Of a DNA stretch of 64,000 bases, positions 9,812-20,080 are shown one piece after another. The stretch is from positions 1 to 64,000 of the forward strand of contig CAZMRQ010000002.1 in assembly GCA_964568795.1 (NCBI GenBank), read 5' to 3'. This DNA comes from CAZMRQ01 sp964568795. GTDB taxonomy: Bacteria > Pseudomonadota > Gammaproteobacteria > Comchoanobacterales > Comchoanobacteraceae. Each line of letters opens with the position of its first letter. The stretch's first letter is position 1. The position numbers were made by a program, and so were the translations under genes. Below the pieces are notes generated by a model. It saw only the letters and a list, made by a program, of their open reading frames with translations, did not search any database and was not told where the DNA came from.

Positions 9812-10541
9812 AGAGATAAATTACAAACAACTTAATCAAGCGCAGAGGTGTGCATTGGCTTATCGTATTTGTGCTTTATGGCAAGTGGATGAATCGACTT
9901 ATACGCATATATCGGTAAGAGACGACTCAGGTGATGGGTTTTGGATTAAGCCACATAGCATGCTGTTTGAAGAGGTGCGTGCTTCAAATTGCTTAAATAT
10001 TGGTCTGGATGGTCGGATAAAGCAGGGTGACCCAAATGAGGATAATCCAACGGGTTATATTATTCACAGCAGTATCTACCGTCACCGACCTGATGTAGAG
10101 GCGGTCATTCATCTGCATACTCCGGCCAGTGTGGCTGTATCAGCAGATCCACGTGGATTAAGGATGTGTACTCAGTGGGCCCTGCATTTTCATAAAAGAA
10201 TCAGCAACCACACATATCATTCATTGTCTCTGGCTCATGAGCAGGGGGATGACTTAGCAAGGAGCTTAGGTCAAAACATGCTATGTATCATGGCGCATCA
10301 TGGTTTTGTCACGTGTGGACGTGAACTAGCTGAGGCACTTTTTTATGTGCATCACTTTGAACATGCCTGCCGTGCTCAAGCGATGATGTCAAACGAGGCC
10401 TTGAATAATGAACTGCCTCAAACCATTTGTGACAAGTCAGTGAATGATTTATTGAGCTTTGAAGACAACTTAGGCCAAAGAGATATGAATGCCTTTATTC
10501 GTCAATGTGCACGCTTAGGTCATTTGGATTGTTTGGATTAG
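9765..10541 (+). CDS. Class II aldolase/adducin-family protein
   Basis: Zinc-dependent class II aldolase/adducin fold, 258 residues. The likely metal ligands are the HLHT pair around residue 117 and the later HHG histidine (MAHHGFVTCG); the N-terminal THISVRDD and later GDDLARSLG also fit the family. Members include fuculose and ribulose phosphate aldolases and MtnB, and the substrate cannot be named here. The ATG at 9765 follows GGAAAA and lies inside the end of waaA, so translation is probably coupled. It converges on the dihydrouridine synthase gene with only two bases between the stops. Confidence 0.85.
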   Translation: MTDLYSDCLIKKQSFKEINYKQLNQAQRCALAYRICALWQVDESTYTHISVRDDSGDGFWIKPHSMLFEEVRASNCLNIGLDGRIKQGDPNEDNPTGYIIHSSIYRHRPDVEAVIHLHTPASVAVSADPRGLRMCTQWALHFHKRISNHTYHSLSLAHEQGDDLARSLGQNMLCIMAHHGFVTCGRELAEALFYVHHFEHACRAQAMMSNEALNNELPQTICDKSVNDLLSFEDNLGQRDMNAFIRQCARLGHLDCLD

Positions 10542-10543
10542 TT

Positions 10544-11527
10544 CTAGGTAGCAATGAGAAGTTGTTCTTTCAGTTGATGGAAGTAGTAGTTGAGTCCGTT
10601 CAACGAAGTGATTGAGATCAATGACTGCATGTCAAAAACCCAGTGTGGCACATGTTTGGCGTAGTACCGGCAAATTTTACGAGCTTGGTGAAGGGCCATT
10701 GTTTCAGACTGGTAGAGTTGAGCAATCCCAGTGATATGTTGTTGACAGAGTTCAATGATTTGATAGCTGTTGGGGCATTGATAGGGCTTTTGTTGCAATT
10801 GGTGTTGAAGTTGAGTAAAAACCCATGGTCTTCCCATAGCCCCACGTGAAATCATGACAGCACAGCAGCCGGTGTCCATTATTTTCTGTAATGATGCAAT
10901 ATCACTCACATCACCATTGCCAACAACGGGCTTTTTGAGAGAATCAACAAATTCACTTATTTGGTCGTAGTGGCAGGCTGTATGATAGTCATCTTGCCAA
11001 TGACGCCCATGAACAATACAAAAATCAATATCTGATTCATTAATCATAGCAATCATATCAAGGTTATGGTGATCTGAACTTTCACCATCAACTCTGATTT
11101 TGATTGAGATAGTTTTATCTGTTGCTTGCCGCATGGCAGCTATCATCTTGGCTAGATGCTCAGGTGAAGACAGCAGTTTCGAACCCTGGCCTTTCTTGCG
11201 TATTTTTGGCATAGGGCAACCGCAGTTCAGGTCTATAATGTCCGCACCTAAGTCACACAGAATAGCTACGGCTTCATGGACTTCACTGGGGTGTGCCCCG
11301 GCTAGTTGATAGCAAAGTATTTTTTCATTTTTGGCACGTTGTGTGAGTCTGTGAAAGTTTCTAGAGCGTTGGATGATTGTTTGAGAAGAGATCATCTCAC
11401 TGGTTCCGTAACCGATGCCACCAAACAGGCAGATGAGTGAGCGATACACACTGTGGCTAAATCCGGCTAGGGGGCCTTGTATAAGTGGACTGGTTAGTGT
11501 GTGTTGACCTAATTTAATATTTCCCAT
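10544..11527 (-). CDS. tRNA-dihydrouridine synthase (Dus family)
   Basis: FMN enzyme that reduces uridines in tRNA D-loops. The 327-residue protein has the N-terminal TIM-barrel strand (LIQGPLAGF), the catalytic Cys104 in DLNCGCP, followed by the basic KIRKKGQGSKLL, then the phosphate/FMN segments IVHGRHW, VVGNGDVSD and VMISRGAMGRPW. The KKGxGS segment is more like DusB than DusC, but the subtype is uncertain. It is a single gene, divergent from the carrier gene at 11640. Confidence 0.88.
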   Translation of the reverse strand: MGNIKLGQHTLTSPLIQGPLAGFSHSVYRSLICLFGGIGYGTSEMISSQTIIQRSRNFHRLTQRAKNEKILCYQLAGAHPSEVHEAVAILCDLGADIIDLNCGCPMPKIRKKGQGSKLLSSPEHLAKMIAAMRQATDKTISIKIRVDGESSDHHNLDMIAMINESDIDFCIVHGRHWQDDYHTACHYDQISEFVDSLKKPVVGNGDVSDIASLQKIMDTGCCAVMISRGAMGRPWVFTQLQHQLQQKPYQCPNSYQIIELCQQHITGIAQLYQSETMALHQARKICRYYAKHVPHWVFDMQSLISITSLNGLNYYFHQLKEQLLIAT

Positions 11528-11639
11528 GGGGTGAACTAGCTATATTTCTATTTTATAACAGATTATTTCTGCTTTTCCCAGTTTTTCCTTGCTATTTTAT
11601 CTGGGTCAGCCATAATGTCATGGCTAGCAGAAGGACAGT

Positions 11640-13100
11640 TTGTTGGATAGTAAGAAAATCATTGTTCGCCGCCTGAGTTTATTCAGTCTGATCTTTATTG
11701 TAGCAGTTATTGCTGCTACGAGCGTCAAGAGTGTATTACTTACAAACGGGTTGAGCACTGTGTATTCAACAAAAGAGGTGCCGATAGTCGTGATGATTAT
11801 GGTCCTTATGGTGCTTTGCTGGATTTTTGAAGTTTTCCCACTGTGGTTCACATCGATGATGCCGTTGGTCATAGCTCCTATCTTTGGTTTGATGACAGTG
11901 TCTCAATTAGCGCCTTATTATTGCAATGAGATTACATTTTTATTTTTAAGTGGGTTTTTGATAGGGCAGGTAATTTCAGAGTGGAATCTGCACCTTTGGT
12001 TTTCTCAATTAATTTTGACATGGACACGATCGAGTATGGTCGCAACTTGGGTCTCTTTTACTCTTATTGCCTTTCTATTGAGTATGTGGATTGCTAATAT
12101 TGTAGCAGCACTGATGCTGATATCGGTTGCCGAAGGTTTGCTTGCAGAGATCAAAGCCAATGCAGGGGAGCGTTGGCAGGAGTATCAGCCATATGCAAAG
12201 GCTACAGTGTTATCAATTGCCTATGCTTCTTCATTGGGGGGTATTTCGACACTTATTGGCACAGCCCCCAATGCGTTATTAAGCTGTTTTTTACAAGAGA
12301 GCTCGGGAGGAACTAATCTAGATATGTTTATTTGGTTCAAAGAGTTAGCCCCGCTTTCATTGCTGCTTCTTCTTGTATTAATCATGTATATGTATTATTT
12401 TTACATACGTCACGTTCCTACTAATCATCTAACATTGCGAACAGTACACCAGCGCAAAAAAATGGAAAAACTCAGTATGCCACAGCTGATTATTCTAATA
12501 GTTTTTGGTTTGGTTATTTTTTTATGGATGGGCAAGCAGTTGTTGGTTAGTGCTTTTGGTGTTTCCTTTCTATCTGATGCTTGGATAGGTATGTTGGGTG
12601 TTGGCTTATTAAATATCATTCCAGCATCTAGAACACCAAATAAACGCATTATGAGCAGTCAAGCAATTCGCTGTATACCATGGGATATCCTTATTCTTAT
12701 TGGTGGGGGACTGTGTTTAGCAAAGATGATGTCACTTTTTCATGTTGATAGATTAATGGCAGATCAGCTAGCGAAGATTCCTTTTCATTCTCCTGTAATA
12801 CTGATTGCTTTTGCAGTTGTTTTTATGAATTTAATGACTGAAGTCACTAGTAATACAGCCATCACTATCGCATCATTGCCTGTCTTTTACAGCATTGCTC
12901 AAGGGAATCATTTTGATGTGTTAACTATACTTATTCCTGTCACAGTCAGTGCAAGTATGGCTTTTATGCTGCCAACAGCTACGCCACCGAACGCTATTGC
13001 CTATGCGACAGGCTATATCGATATGAAGGGAATGGTCAAAGCAGGCTCAGGGTTTAAATTTTTAGTGATGGGTATTTGCCTGATATATTTCTCTTTTTAG
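11640..13100 (+). CDS. DASS-family (SLC13) anion:sodium symporter
   Basis: Inner-membrane carrier, 486 residues with about 11-12 hydrophobic segments. The family Ser-Asn-Thr motif is clear in the second repeat (EVTSNTAITIASLP) and altered to Ala-Asn-Ile in the first (IANIVAALMLI); TLIGTAPNALL and PTATPPNAIAYATGY complete the sodium/substrate sites. Known members move di- and tricarboxylates or sulfate; the substrate here is unknown. The start is a TTG at 11640-11642, supported by AAGGA at 11631-11635; no in-frame ATG exists upstream nearby. Confidence 0.87.
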   Translation: MLDSKKIIVRRLSLFSLIFIVAVIAATSVKSVLLTNGLSTVYSTKEVPIVVMIMVLMVLCWIFEVFPLWFTSMMPLVIAPIFGLMTVSQLAPYYCNEITFLFLSGFLIGQVISEWNLHLWFSQLILTWTRSSMVATWVSFTLIAFLLSMWIANIVAALMLISVAEGLLAEIKANAGERWQEYQPYAKATVLSIAYASSLGGISTLIGTAPNALLSCFLQESSGGTNLDMFIWFKELAPLSLLLLLVLIMYMYYFYIRHVPTNHLTLRTVHQRKKMEKLSMPQLIILIVFGLVIFLWMGKQLLVSAFGVSFLSDAWIGMLGVGLLNIIPASRTPNKRIMSSQAIRCIPWDILILIGGGLCLAKMMSLFHVDRLMADQLAKIPFHSPVILIAFAVVFMNLMTEVTSNTAITIASLPVFYSIAQGNHFDVLTILIPVTVSASMAFMLPTATPPNAIAYATGYIDMKGMVKAGSGFKFLVMGICLIYFSF

Positions 13101-13178
13101 TGCTTTTGATTTAAATTCATTGATTTTTAAATATAATAAAATATTATAAGATATTAATAATGTCAAAGAGATAATAGA

Positions 13179-16100
13179 ATGCCTATACAACTGAAGGAAG
13201 TAGCGGAAAGTTGGTCGAGTGACTGGTCAGTCCATGCAGAAATACTTGAAAATATTAATAACTATAATTACGCAGATTGGCTTTTATTACACAATCACTC
13301 GAAAACAGGTAATTTGTTCTCAGTGATTAAGGGAGTGAACTTTTTTCTTCAATCTGATGATCAAACAGTATCTGCAGTTATTCAGAATTATCAAGAGAAT
13401 CCATTGTTGGCGCAGGGTTATATCGATCTGATGCTAAATGTGGGGAGAGTCTTGTGTAGCACTACATTTTCTGAAAAGAGAAACTTACACGAAAAATATG
13501 TGGCTAAAGCACGCGTGTTACTGCCATCTATTGGCGTGCTCTGCGATGATCTTGCTGCAACAGCTCTGCTTAATTCATGTTTGACTCTATTCAATTTACC
13601 TATCTTGGGTGAAAAGCTTATAGGCAGTTTTACCCCAGAGCAAACAGGCATATTGCTGAGTTCTTTAAAGCGCATGCAAAAAGAGATTGTGGGTGTTTCT
13701 TCAGAAAACGACATCTATTTGCTTGTCGACAGGGCTGCTTTGGTTATAGAGCTTAATTATTCTGATGAAGAGAGGGCTGTTTCTGAAAGCCGCATTCATA
13801 TGGCGCATGTGGATGCAGGTATGCAGATGTTGACTGTGATGGAGATAACAAATCCACTAAAGGCATTGACTTGTCTTGTATCGTATTGCAATCAAATAGG
13901 GGCAAGTCGCGTTTTTTCATGCCGTTCAGCGCGAGAAGAATACTTAAGTAGACACATAGCTCATATATCAAAACTATGGCACTTGTATGAAAGTGAGATT
14001 TTCTATAAAGACCATCACAATCTACTTTCTGACATTATTGTGTTGTATGTCACTATAAATAGGGTGGCTCCAGCCCTGGTGGATTCGGTAGAGAGTTTGT
14101 TGACGCAGTTTACATCACAGATCATTCTTAGTGAGCTAAGCCAGTATCACAGAGATGACAGAGATGACAGAGATGACAGAGATTGCTTTTATGTTATAGA
14201 TGATTTTAGCCAAATATACTCTAAGATCATTATTCAATTTCGCGGCGCAGGATTAGTCAATCCCTATTTTGAAACAGAGGTATTGCCTCAGGTGACAGCG
14301 GAGTTGGTAGGCCATGCAGCTGGTGAACCTCAGTCTATGCAGTTTCTGAGTGATCTTGTTTTGTTATGGACACGCTCAATCAAATATCATAGCCCCACTA
14401 CAGTAGCTGATTTTGCGGGACTTATTAATCTGCATTCAAATCATGATCTTTTAGATTCAAAGAAGAGCTATTACAAAACATTTGAGAGGATGTGGGTGAG
14501 TTATGTGCTTGCAGAGGCGGACTCTGCAGTTTCTGTTTTGCAAATGATTAAGTCTTTTCTTAATTTAACTGGTAGGACTTTTGTTAACAGTAATGTGGTA
14601 GGGTTGTATGATCTTTTCGTCAAGATCCTACAGATCATTGATTTTCATACCGTAAGGGCTGTGAATTTACCGCCAGATCACCGTGTGCATTTAGATGAAA
14701 TTAAAATGATTGTTGATGAGAGTAAAGAAGTATTGGCAGGATGCTTTTCTGAAAAATTTAAGAGACAGGATCACACTCCTAAAGCTCTTATTGAAATGTC
14801 TTTCATTCTTTCAGAGATGGAAAAAATTATTTTTGAGAAGAGAGCGGATGATTTTATTGTCAAATCATCGTGTTTAGAAGTGTATAATAAGATGTATCAA
14901 AAATTAACTTTTCAATATGTTCGATTGTGCCATAGTTTTCTTGATAAGTTGGGTAATGAAGTGCCAGAAGACCCCGTCCAGTTTTATCAAGCATTGAAAT
15001 TTACTTGGGTGACGTTATTTCAAGTCGCTCATATATCAAAAAATGACAATCCGGATTTTAAAGAAACAATGCGTTTAATAGCAAATATAGTGTCACGGAG
15101 CATGCAGATTTTAGCTTGCATTGCAGCCAAGTCAAAAGAAAAAAATCTGGCAGTTCAACAATTGATTCAAGCTAATGAGACTTTGTGTTGTTGGTTGTAC
15201 AGAAATCGTATGATTTTTATGAAAAACATATGTGATGTTGTAGAGGAATTTTGCAGTCAAACCGATGGGACAGAGATTCCCCCATGCTTGGTGTTATATG
15301 TCATGCGGAATATAGAGTACAAAGGATTATTTCAAGATGATTTTAAGACAGGTCAGGATTTAGAGAAATTATGCCAACAGCAAGTGACTGAATGGTCCAG
15401 ACAGTTAGAAAGAAAAAATGATTACTCTAGAAAAAATCTTCAATATATAACTCAAGTTATTGGGCATTTTATGATGTATAGATTATCTGAATATGATCAG
15501 TTGTTGAATGTTGTTATTAAGTTGATGGGTGACTATAAGCCAGATTTGTTAGTAGATATGTCAAAGATTTCTCCGGACTCTGTTACAATTATCAAACATT
15601 TGGGACTATTGGTGTATGGTTATGATATGTTTGGTGAGACCCAATATAGAGGCATCGTTGCTGATTATATCAATGATATTTGGTTATGTATACTGGGTAT
15701 TTTAAAGCAGCCAGAAGGCGTTAAGCGGCTATCAAAGATGATGAAAGGAAATGATTCTAGCAACTGGTTACTGTCCAATGCCATGCTGACTTCTGTGTGT
15801 TCCATTGAGTCGCCATATATGGAAGATATGTTTAAATACTTATGCAACATCGTAGACATAATAGATATCTTTGACAAAGATGGATTGCTTCATTATGAAA
15901 AGAGCTTAGAGCTGTTATTACAAATCAAAATAAGGAATGAAGAATTAGAAATAATCAATCAATATAGTAGAAAAATGGTAGCTCTTTTGAACTCAGATAA
16001 AGTTTGGAGTTATCTGAGGCGTGACATGGATAGACATGTCAAGCACGGTTATTTTAACTATCTCTTTTTGACTATAGGGCATATTAAGCGAATGGGTTTG

Positions 16101-19100
16101 GGGGACGTGATACCGGGTGTTGAAGAAAAATTACATAGAGAGTACCTTTCTTATTCATCCTATAATGTTGTGTGTCTCACATATACCTTATCAGAGCAGC
16201 TTGCTCCATTGAGTGGCTTTCCAGAAAGTTTAGCTAATATATATAAAATTATTGATATTTCTCACGGATGGTACAAAAAGGCCTTATCGGAAATAGGTTT
16301 GCGGTATTTGGAGGCTATTAAAACGCTTGAGGATGTGAAATCAATTCTTAATAAGCTGTTTATGCCGGCATTGCCACCTGAAGGCGGGTGGGTTCAATTG
16401 CTTGGTAAGACATTTAAGTCTCAGTTGCGTATGGAGGCAGTTGAGGGCGATGTGCGTTGTATTTCATTTGACGTAGTTGAACGGTGGTTAAAAAATGAAG
16501 GGAATTTGGTGCCTAGTGATGATTTGAATCAAACATGCTTTGCTGTGCGCATCATGCAAGATGTAAGTCAATATGATCATTATAGGAATACACTCCGTAT
16601 TATTTCATCTATGAAAGACGGTTTTTTTCTTGGAATGATTGCAAACTCAGAGCATCCATGGGTGAAAAAATACAATGAGATATTAACAGTTGTGAAAGAC
16701 CAATTCCAAGAGCAAGAACAGTCTTTGGCAGGAAAAAAGTTACCTGGGGAGTGCCTTAGGCCAGAGAAGCTGGGGCAAGTTAATAAACTCTTTCGTCATT
16801 TTTCAGAAAATGAAGAATTGGAGCCAGACAGCTCATCAATGAGTCTTTGGGGAATGTTTGTTGATTTAGAAAGCTACTTGCTGGGCAATGAAAGCTCAAT
16901 AATTCCCTCATGTCAGGAGAAGGTGAACCAGATGGCTATGGTGTTAGCCACTCATCCAGCGAGTGGACGGATAGACGCTTTGTTAGCTCTTAAAAAATAT
17001 CCCATGCAGACAGAGACGATCCCATTTTCTCTTGATACAAATCCTTTATGGTATTTCATATGGCATGAAATCATGGCTCCAGAGTCAGATGAGCATCTGT
17101 CGGCTTATGAGAGAACTGAGGAACTAATAAGTCAGGCCAAAGTTCCAATGTCTGAAAGTGGAGTAAAGGCGCGGGAGGAGTTGAGAATAATTGAACAAGA
17201 GGCAATTGATTTTAGATCGCATCAGCCAAGTGGCTATTTAATGGCATTGGCTATGAGTGTAGGTGAGAAGTGGACTTTTCACCACACCGATAAGAGCATG
17301 GGAAATATGTTTGACGTTGCACGTCAGCCCGTTGATAAGTATATAAAATGCAAACAGTTATCTCACGTTTTACTGTGTGCCTTAAATAAATCAAAATCCG
17401 ATTGCACTCAAGATGCAACAGCTTTTTATGGCAAGATAGCAAGTCGCTTTATAGTCTACTTTGAAGAGCAAGATGGCTGGTCACGTTTTAATATATTAAA
17501 TCAATTTTCGAGTTATCCTTTATTTGATCGCCAGGTCATACAGGGTTTACGTCAAGCAGCTATAGATTCTTTTTTACAGAAAAAATTTCCGAATCAGTTG
17601 CTCGCTAGCTGCCAATTTGTAGCACGCAATGGATACACTCTTGAATTCTCAGTCGGTGGTTCTCAATACAGGTTCAATGCTTCAAAAGATCCAGAGAAAA
17701 CCAGGAGAATGATTAAAGAAAAAATAAAGGAACATGGTGAGAATCACATTTGTCTATTAAGTCCCTTTATGAAGGCCTATAGGGCTTATGTGAATCATCT
17801 TGATCATTTAGGTTTTTCTGCGCCAGAGCAGCTAACGCAAGCTATACTAAAGAACTGGTCTGACATTGAAAGATGTGATTATTTGAAAGTGATGGCTGAA
17901 CTGACGAATCACATAGCAGAAAAACGCTTATGGCCTTTATTTGAGGCACTTAATAAGAAATATGGGAATACATGGATCAGGGATATCACTGATCAATTGC
18001 AGGAAGCCGATGGCTCATTGATGTGCAGGAAGTACTTCGGTTTATTAGCTATGAGGGAGCAACATCAATGGGCTTGGTCCTCACTTCCTAGTATTCGTGT
18101 CCTGTTAGGAGATAGTGATTTCATGTGTGTGGATGGAAATCTGCATTTAATTGGTCATGATATTGACATTAGCTCTGGAACTCCTGAGCAAGTCATGAGA
18201 GAACTAAATATTTTAAAAAGTGAGGGGGGTGTAGAAAAGTTGCAAGCATACCAACGTATGCCGAAAGATTGGCGGGCATTTATTGAAGAGTTCATGCTTC
18301 TGAGTTCAGAAGCAATAGATGTGTTCATTGTGAAACTCACTTCATTTATTGACGTGGGTGAAAAAGTGAGTTTGGTTGGAGGGTACGCCCTTAAATATCA
18401 GCATATCTTTGAGCCAGCTCCAAAGCACTGGTGTTATCGTGTGACTTGCAGCCAGGAAGAGCTCGAAAAAAAGATGTCTGCTGAATGGCCAACTAAGGTC
18501 TCTTGTTCGTTAACTAAAAGCTACAGAGATTTACTAACTGGTCTTGACCATTGTATTTATAAATTAAGTGATGTTAAGAGTGAAGTGATTTTAGATATAG
18601 CCTGTGAAACTGGAGTGCATCCCACATATGAACTGGAAGTAGCGCGTTGGGACTTACCCTCAGCTATGCCTATACCTCTCGTATTTCCTGATTGGAGAGA
18701 TAAATCACAAGAGATCATTGGTCTGGTAAATGGCGTATGTTCTGCTCAGCGAGTGAGTTATACGCTAGTCGATTGTGAGTATGCTTTAGTGCGGTTATTA
18801 AAGTACGCGCATAGGGTCGGGCAAGACACGGCTATCTTTACAGATAGTATTACGAGATATTGTCAGATTCTGCGTGATAGAGCAATGTTGCAGCCTCTAT
18901 CTATGTTGATGAAGTTAAGACATGACTGGTCCATTTTTACTCCAGACTTGAGAGCTATTTGGACTATAGTGAGTGACTTTATTCAAGACTGTATTAAACA
19001 CTGTCAGCATGCCAATATATCTCGAGTATCTTGGTCGGTTGATGAGTTGTTAGTGGGTTGCATACCAGCCAAGGGATCTTGTGAGAATGGCATGTGGGAT

Positions 19101-19253
19101 TTCGTAGTTTCTCAAGTCAATCGAGGGATAGATGCATCTTCTACACAGTCCATTACACTTCTTGAGGGCTGCGATTCGCCTGTTTTTCCTGGATATAGCG
19201 ATGGATGGAGCAAAGGATATATCGCATGGCGAACTGATCGTATCACAAAATAA
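13179..19253 (+). CDS. Very large protein of unknown family (2024 residues)
   Basis: I do not recognise a domain. The 2024-residue product has no signal peptide and no convincing membrane segment; it is rich in Leu, Ile, Ser, Asp and Glu and reads as a long mostly alpha-helical protein, perhaps a helical-repeat solenoid. Around residues 325-336 an in-frame 9-base repeat gives Arg-Asp-Asp repeats. The ATG follows an AT-rich leader with GAGA near it. It stands alone between the DASS carrier and the secreted protein at 19363. Large helical proteins without relatives are frequent among Legionellales effectors; that role here is a guess. A single uninterrupted frame of 6 kb makes the gene itself certain. 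Confidence 0.9.
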   Translation: MPIQLKEVAESWSSDWSVHAEILENINNYNYADWLLLHNHSKTGNLFSVIKGVNFFLQSDDQTVSAVIQNYQENPLLAQGYIDLMLNVGRVLCSTTFSEKRNLHEKYVAKARVLLPSIGVLCDDLAATALLNSCLTLFNLPILGEKLIGSFTPEQTGILLSSLKRMQKEIVGVSSENDIYLLVDRAALVIELNYSDEERAVSESRIHMAHVDAGMQMLTVMEITNPLKALTCLVSYCNQIGASRVFSCRSAREEYLSRHIAHISKLWHLYESEIFYKDHHNLLSDIIVLYVTINRVAPALVDSVESLLTQFTSQIILSELSQYHRDDRDDRDDRDCFYVIDDFSQIYSKIIIQFRGAGLVNPYFETEVLPQVTAELVGHAAGEPQSMQFLSDLVLLWTRSIKYHSPTTVADFAGLINLHSNHDLLDSKKSYYKTFERMWVSYVLAEADSAVSVLQMIKSFLNLTGRTFVNSNVVGLYDLFVKILQIIDFHTVRAVNLPPDHRVHLDEIKMIVDESKEVLAGCFSEKFKRQDHTPKALIEMSFILSEMEKIIFEKRADDFIVKSSCLEVYNKMYQKLTFQYVRLCHSFLDKLGNEVPEDPVQFYQALKFTWVTLFQVAHISKNDNPDFKETMRLIANIVSRSMQILACIAAKSKEKNLAVQQLIQANETLCCWLYRNRMIFMKNICDVVEEFCSQTDGTEIPPCLVLYVMRNIEYKGLFQDDFKTGQDLEKLCQQQVTEWSRQLERKNDYSRKNLQYITQVIGHFMMYRLSEYDQLLNVVIKLMGDYKPDLLVDMSKISPDSVTIIKHLGLLVYGYDMFGETQYRGIVADYINDIWLCILGILKQPEGVKRLSKMMKGNDSSNWLLSNAMLTSVCSIESPYMEDMFKYLCNIVDIIDIFDKDGLLHYEKSLELLLQIKIRNEELEIINQYSRKMVALLNSDKVWSYLRRDMDRHVKHGYFNYLFLTIGHIKRMGLGDVIPGVEEKLHREYLSYSSYNVVCLTYTLSEQLAPLSGFPESLANIYKIIDISHGWYKKALSEIGLRYLEAIKTLEDVKSILNKLFMPALPPEGGWVQLLGKTFKSQLRMEAVEGDVRCISFDVVERWLKNEGNLVPSDDLNQTCFAVRIMQDVSQYDHYRNTLRIISSMKDGFFLGMIANSEHPWVKKYNEILTVVKDQFQEQEQSLAGKKLPGECLRPEKLGQVNKLFRHFSENEELEPDSSSMSLWGMFVDLESYLLGNESSIIPSCQEKVNQMAMVLATHPASGRIDALLALKKYPMQTETIPFSLDTNPLWYFIWHEIMAPESDEHLSAYERTEELISQAKVPMSESGVKAREELRIIEQEAIDFRSHQPSGYLMALAMSVGEKWTFHHTDKSMGNMFDVARQPVDKYIKCKQLSHVLLCALNKSKSDCTQDATAFYGKIASRFIVYFEEQDGWSRFNILNQFSSYPLFDRQVIQGLRQAAIDSFLQKKFPNQLLASCQFVARNGYTLEFSVGGSQYRFNASKDPEKTRRMIKEKIKEHGENHICLLSPFMKAYRAYVNHLDHLGFSAPEQLTQAILKNWSDIERCDYLKVMAELTNHIAEKRLWPLFEALNKKYGNTWIRDITDQLQEADGSLMCRKYFGLLAMREQHQWAWSSLPSIRVLLGDSDFMCVDGNLHLIGHDIDISSGTPEQVMRELNILKSEGGVEKLQAYQRMPKDWRAFIEEFMLLSSEAIDVFIVKLTSFIDVGEKVSLVGGYALKYQHIFEPAPKHWCYRVTCSQEELEKKMSAEWPTKVSCSLTKSYRDLLTGLDHCIYKLSDVKSEVILDIACETGVHPTYELEVARWDLPSAMPIPLVFPDWRDKSQEIIGLVNGVCSAQRVSYTLVDCEYALVRLLKYAHRVGQDTAIFTDSITRYCQILRDRAMLQPLSMLMKLRHDWSIFTPDLRAIWTIVSDFIQDCIKHCQHANISRVSWSVDELLVGCIPAKGSCENGMWDFVVSQVNRGIDASSTQSITLLEGCDSPVFPGYSDGWSKGYIAWRTDRITK
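14151..14186 (+). repeat. In-frame 9-base tandem repeat
   Basis: Three exact copies of AGAGATGAC (14151-14177) followed by a degenerate fourth (AGAGATTGC). It lies inside the 2024-residue gene and encodes repeating Arg-Asp-Asp, so copy-number change would not shift the frame. Confidence 0.9.
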
Positions 19254-19362
19254 TTATTATTTCAACTTTTATTGATTAATCTCCTAAATATTTGATTATT
19301 TAATAATATATTAACATTAATTCAGTATACTAAAAATATAATAACAATATTGGAGAACAACA

Positions 19363-20031
19363 ATGAAAAAAATACTAACAATAGCCACTTTGGCTGTTTT
19401 TTCAACGCCAGCTTTTGCTCTAGATGCTTTCGAAGAAGAAGCATTGAGAATAAATACGATGCTTCACGCAGATGCTGAAATTATTAGCCAAGTGTTAGAC
19501 AAGCACATGGCTGAATGGAATAGCACAGGTATTTTCCAGGTATGGGGATTTACTGACGCTGATAGTGATAGTCAATTTGATGATGGTGAGACTTTTGCTG
19601 AAGTCGAAGACATGGGTTTAGCAGGTAACGTCATTACTGGTGTGACATCCAATACAGATGGTACTATTATTATCCAAATGATCGAAGGTAGTAGTTTTGT
19701 GGCGACTGGTACCAGTGGCTATTTGAATAATCCAGGGTTTAGTAAGCGTCTAGATGGATCATATGTTAAATTTATACCATTTCAATTGCAATTAGATGGT
19801 AGTAAGGTAACTGTGAATGCCTCATCAGATAATGACGCTGTGCAAATAGCCGGTTACACTTGTCAAACTTATGGCTCTAACTTATCAACTCAAGACTATG
19901 ATTTGTTTAAAGCGTATACAATGATTGATACTAATGGTGCAACCGCAGGTGGATTGGCTGAGAGATTAGTCAGTTTTGCACATTACTTGGAGCCACCTTT
20001 TGATAAATGTGTGAGTTCTGATACCTATTAA
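19363..20031 (+). CDS. Secreted protein with pilin-head-like pattern and EF-hand-type loop
   Basis: A 222-residue exported protein. Residues 1-19 are a classic Sec signal peptide with an AFA cleavage site. A helical stretch (about 22-55) is followed by the 12-residue loop at 65-76 (DADSDSQFDDGE), which has Asp at 1, 3, 5 and 9 and Glu at 12 as in EF-hand/dockerin calcium loops. The rest is rich in beta-type segments (NVITGVTSNTDGTIIIQM, KFIPFQLQLDG, KVTVNASS) and has only two Cys (167 and 216), an arrangement like the globular head of type IV pilins with its C-terminal disulfide loop. No prepilin peptidase site is present. TTGGAGAA precedes the ATG. It converges on the mshG end of the MSHA-like operon. 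Function unknown. Confidence 0.85.
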   Translation: MKKILTIATLAVFSTPAFALDAFEEEALRINTMLHADAEIISQVLDKHMAEWNSTGIFQVWGFTDADSDSQFDDGETFAEVEDMGLAGNVITGVTSNTDGTIIIQMIEGSSFVATGTSGYLNNPGFSKRLDGSYVKFIPFQLQLDGSKVTVNASSDNDAVQIAGYTCQTYGSNLSTQDYDLFKAYTMIDTNGATAGGLAERLVSFAHYLEPPFDKCVSSDTY

Positions 20032-20049
20032 TAATTGAGGGTAAATCTA

Positions 20050-20080
20050 AGAAGCTGTCTTTTGGCAGCTTCTATTTTTT
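20050..20080 (+). terminator. Rho-independent terminator
   Basis: Perfect 8-bp stem AGAAGCTG (20050-20057) with CAGCTTCT (20066-20073), 8-base loop, then ATTTTTT. It ends the secreted-protein gene and reaches the stop codon of the convergent mshG. Confidence 0.85.
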
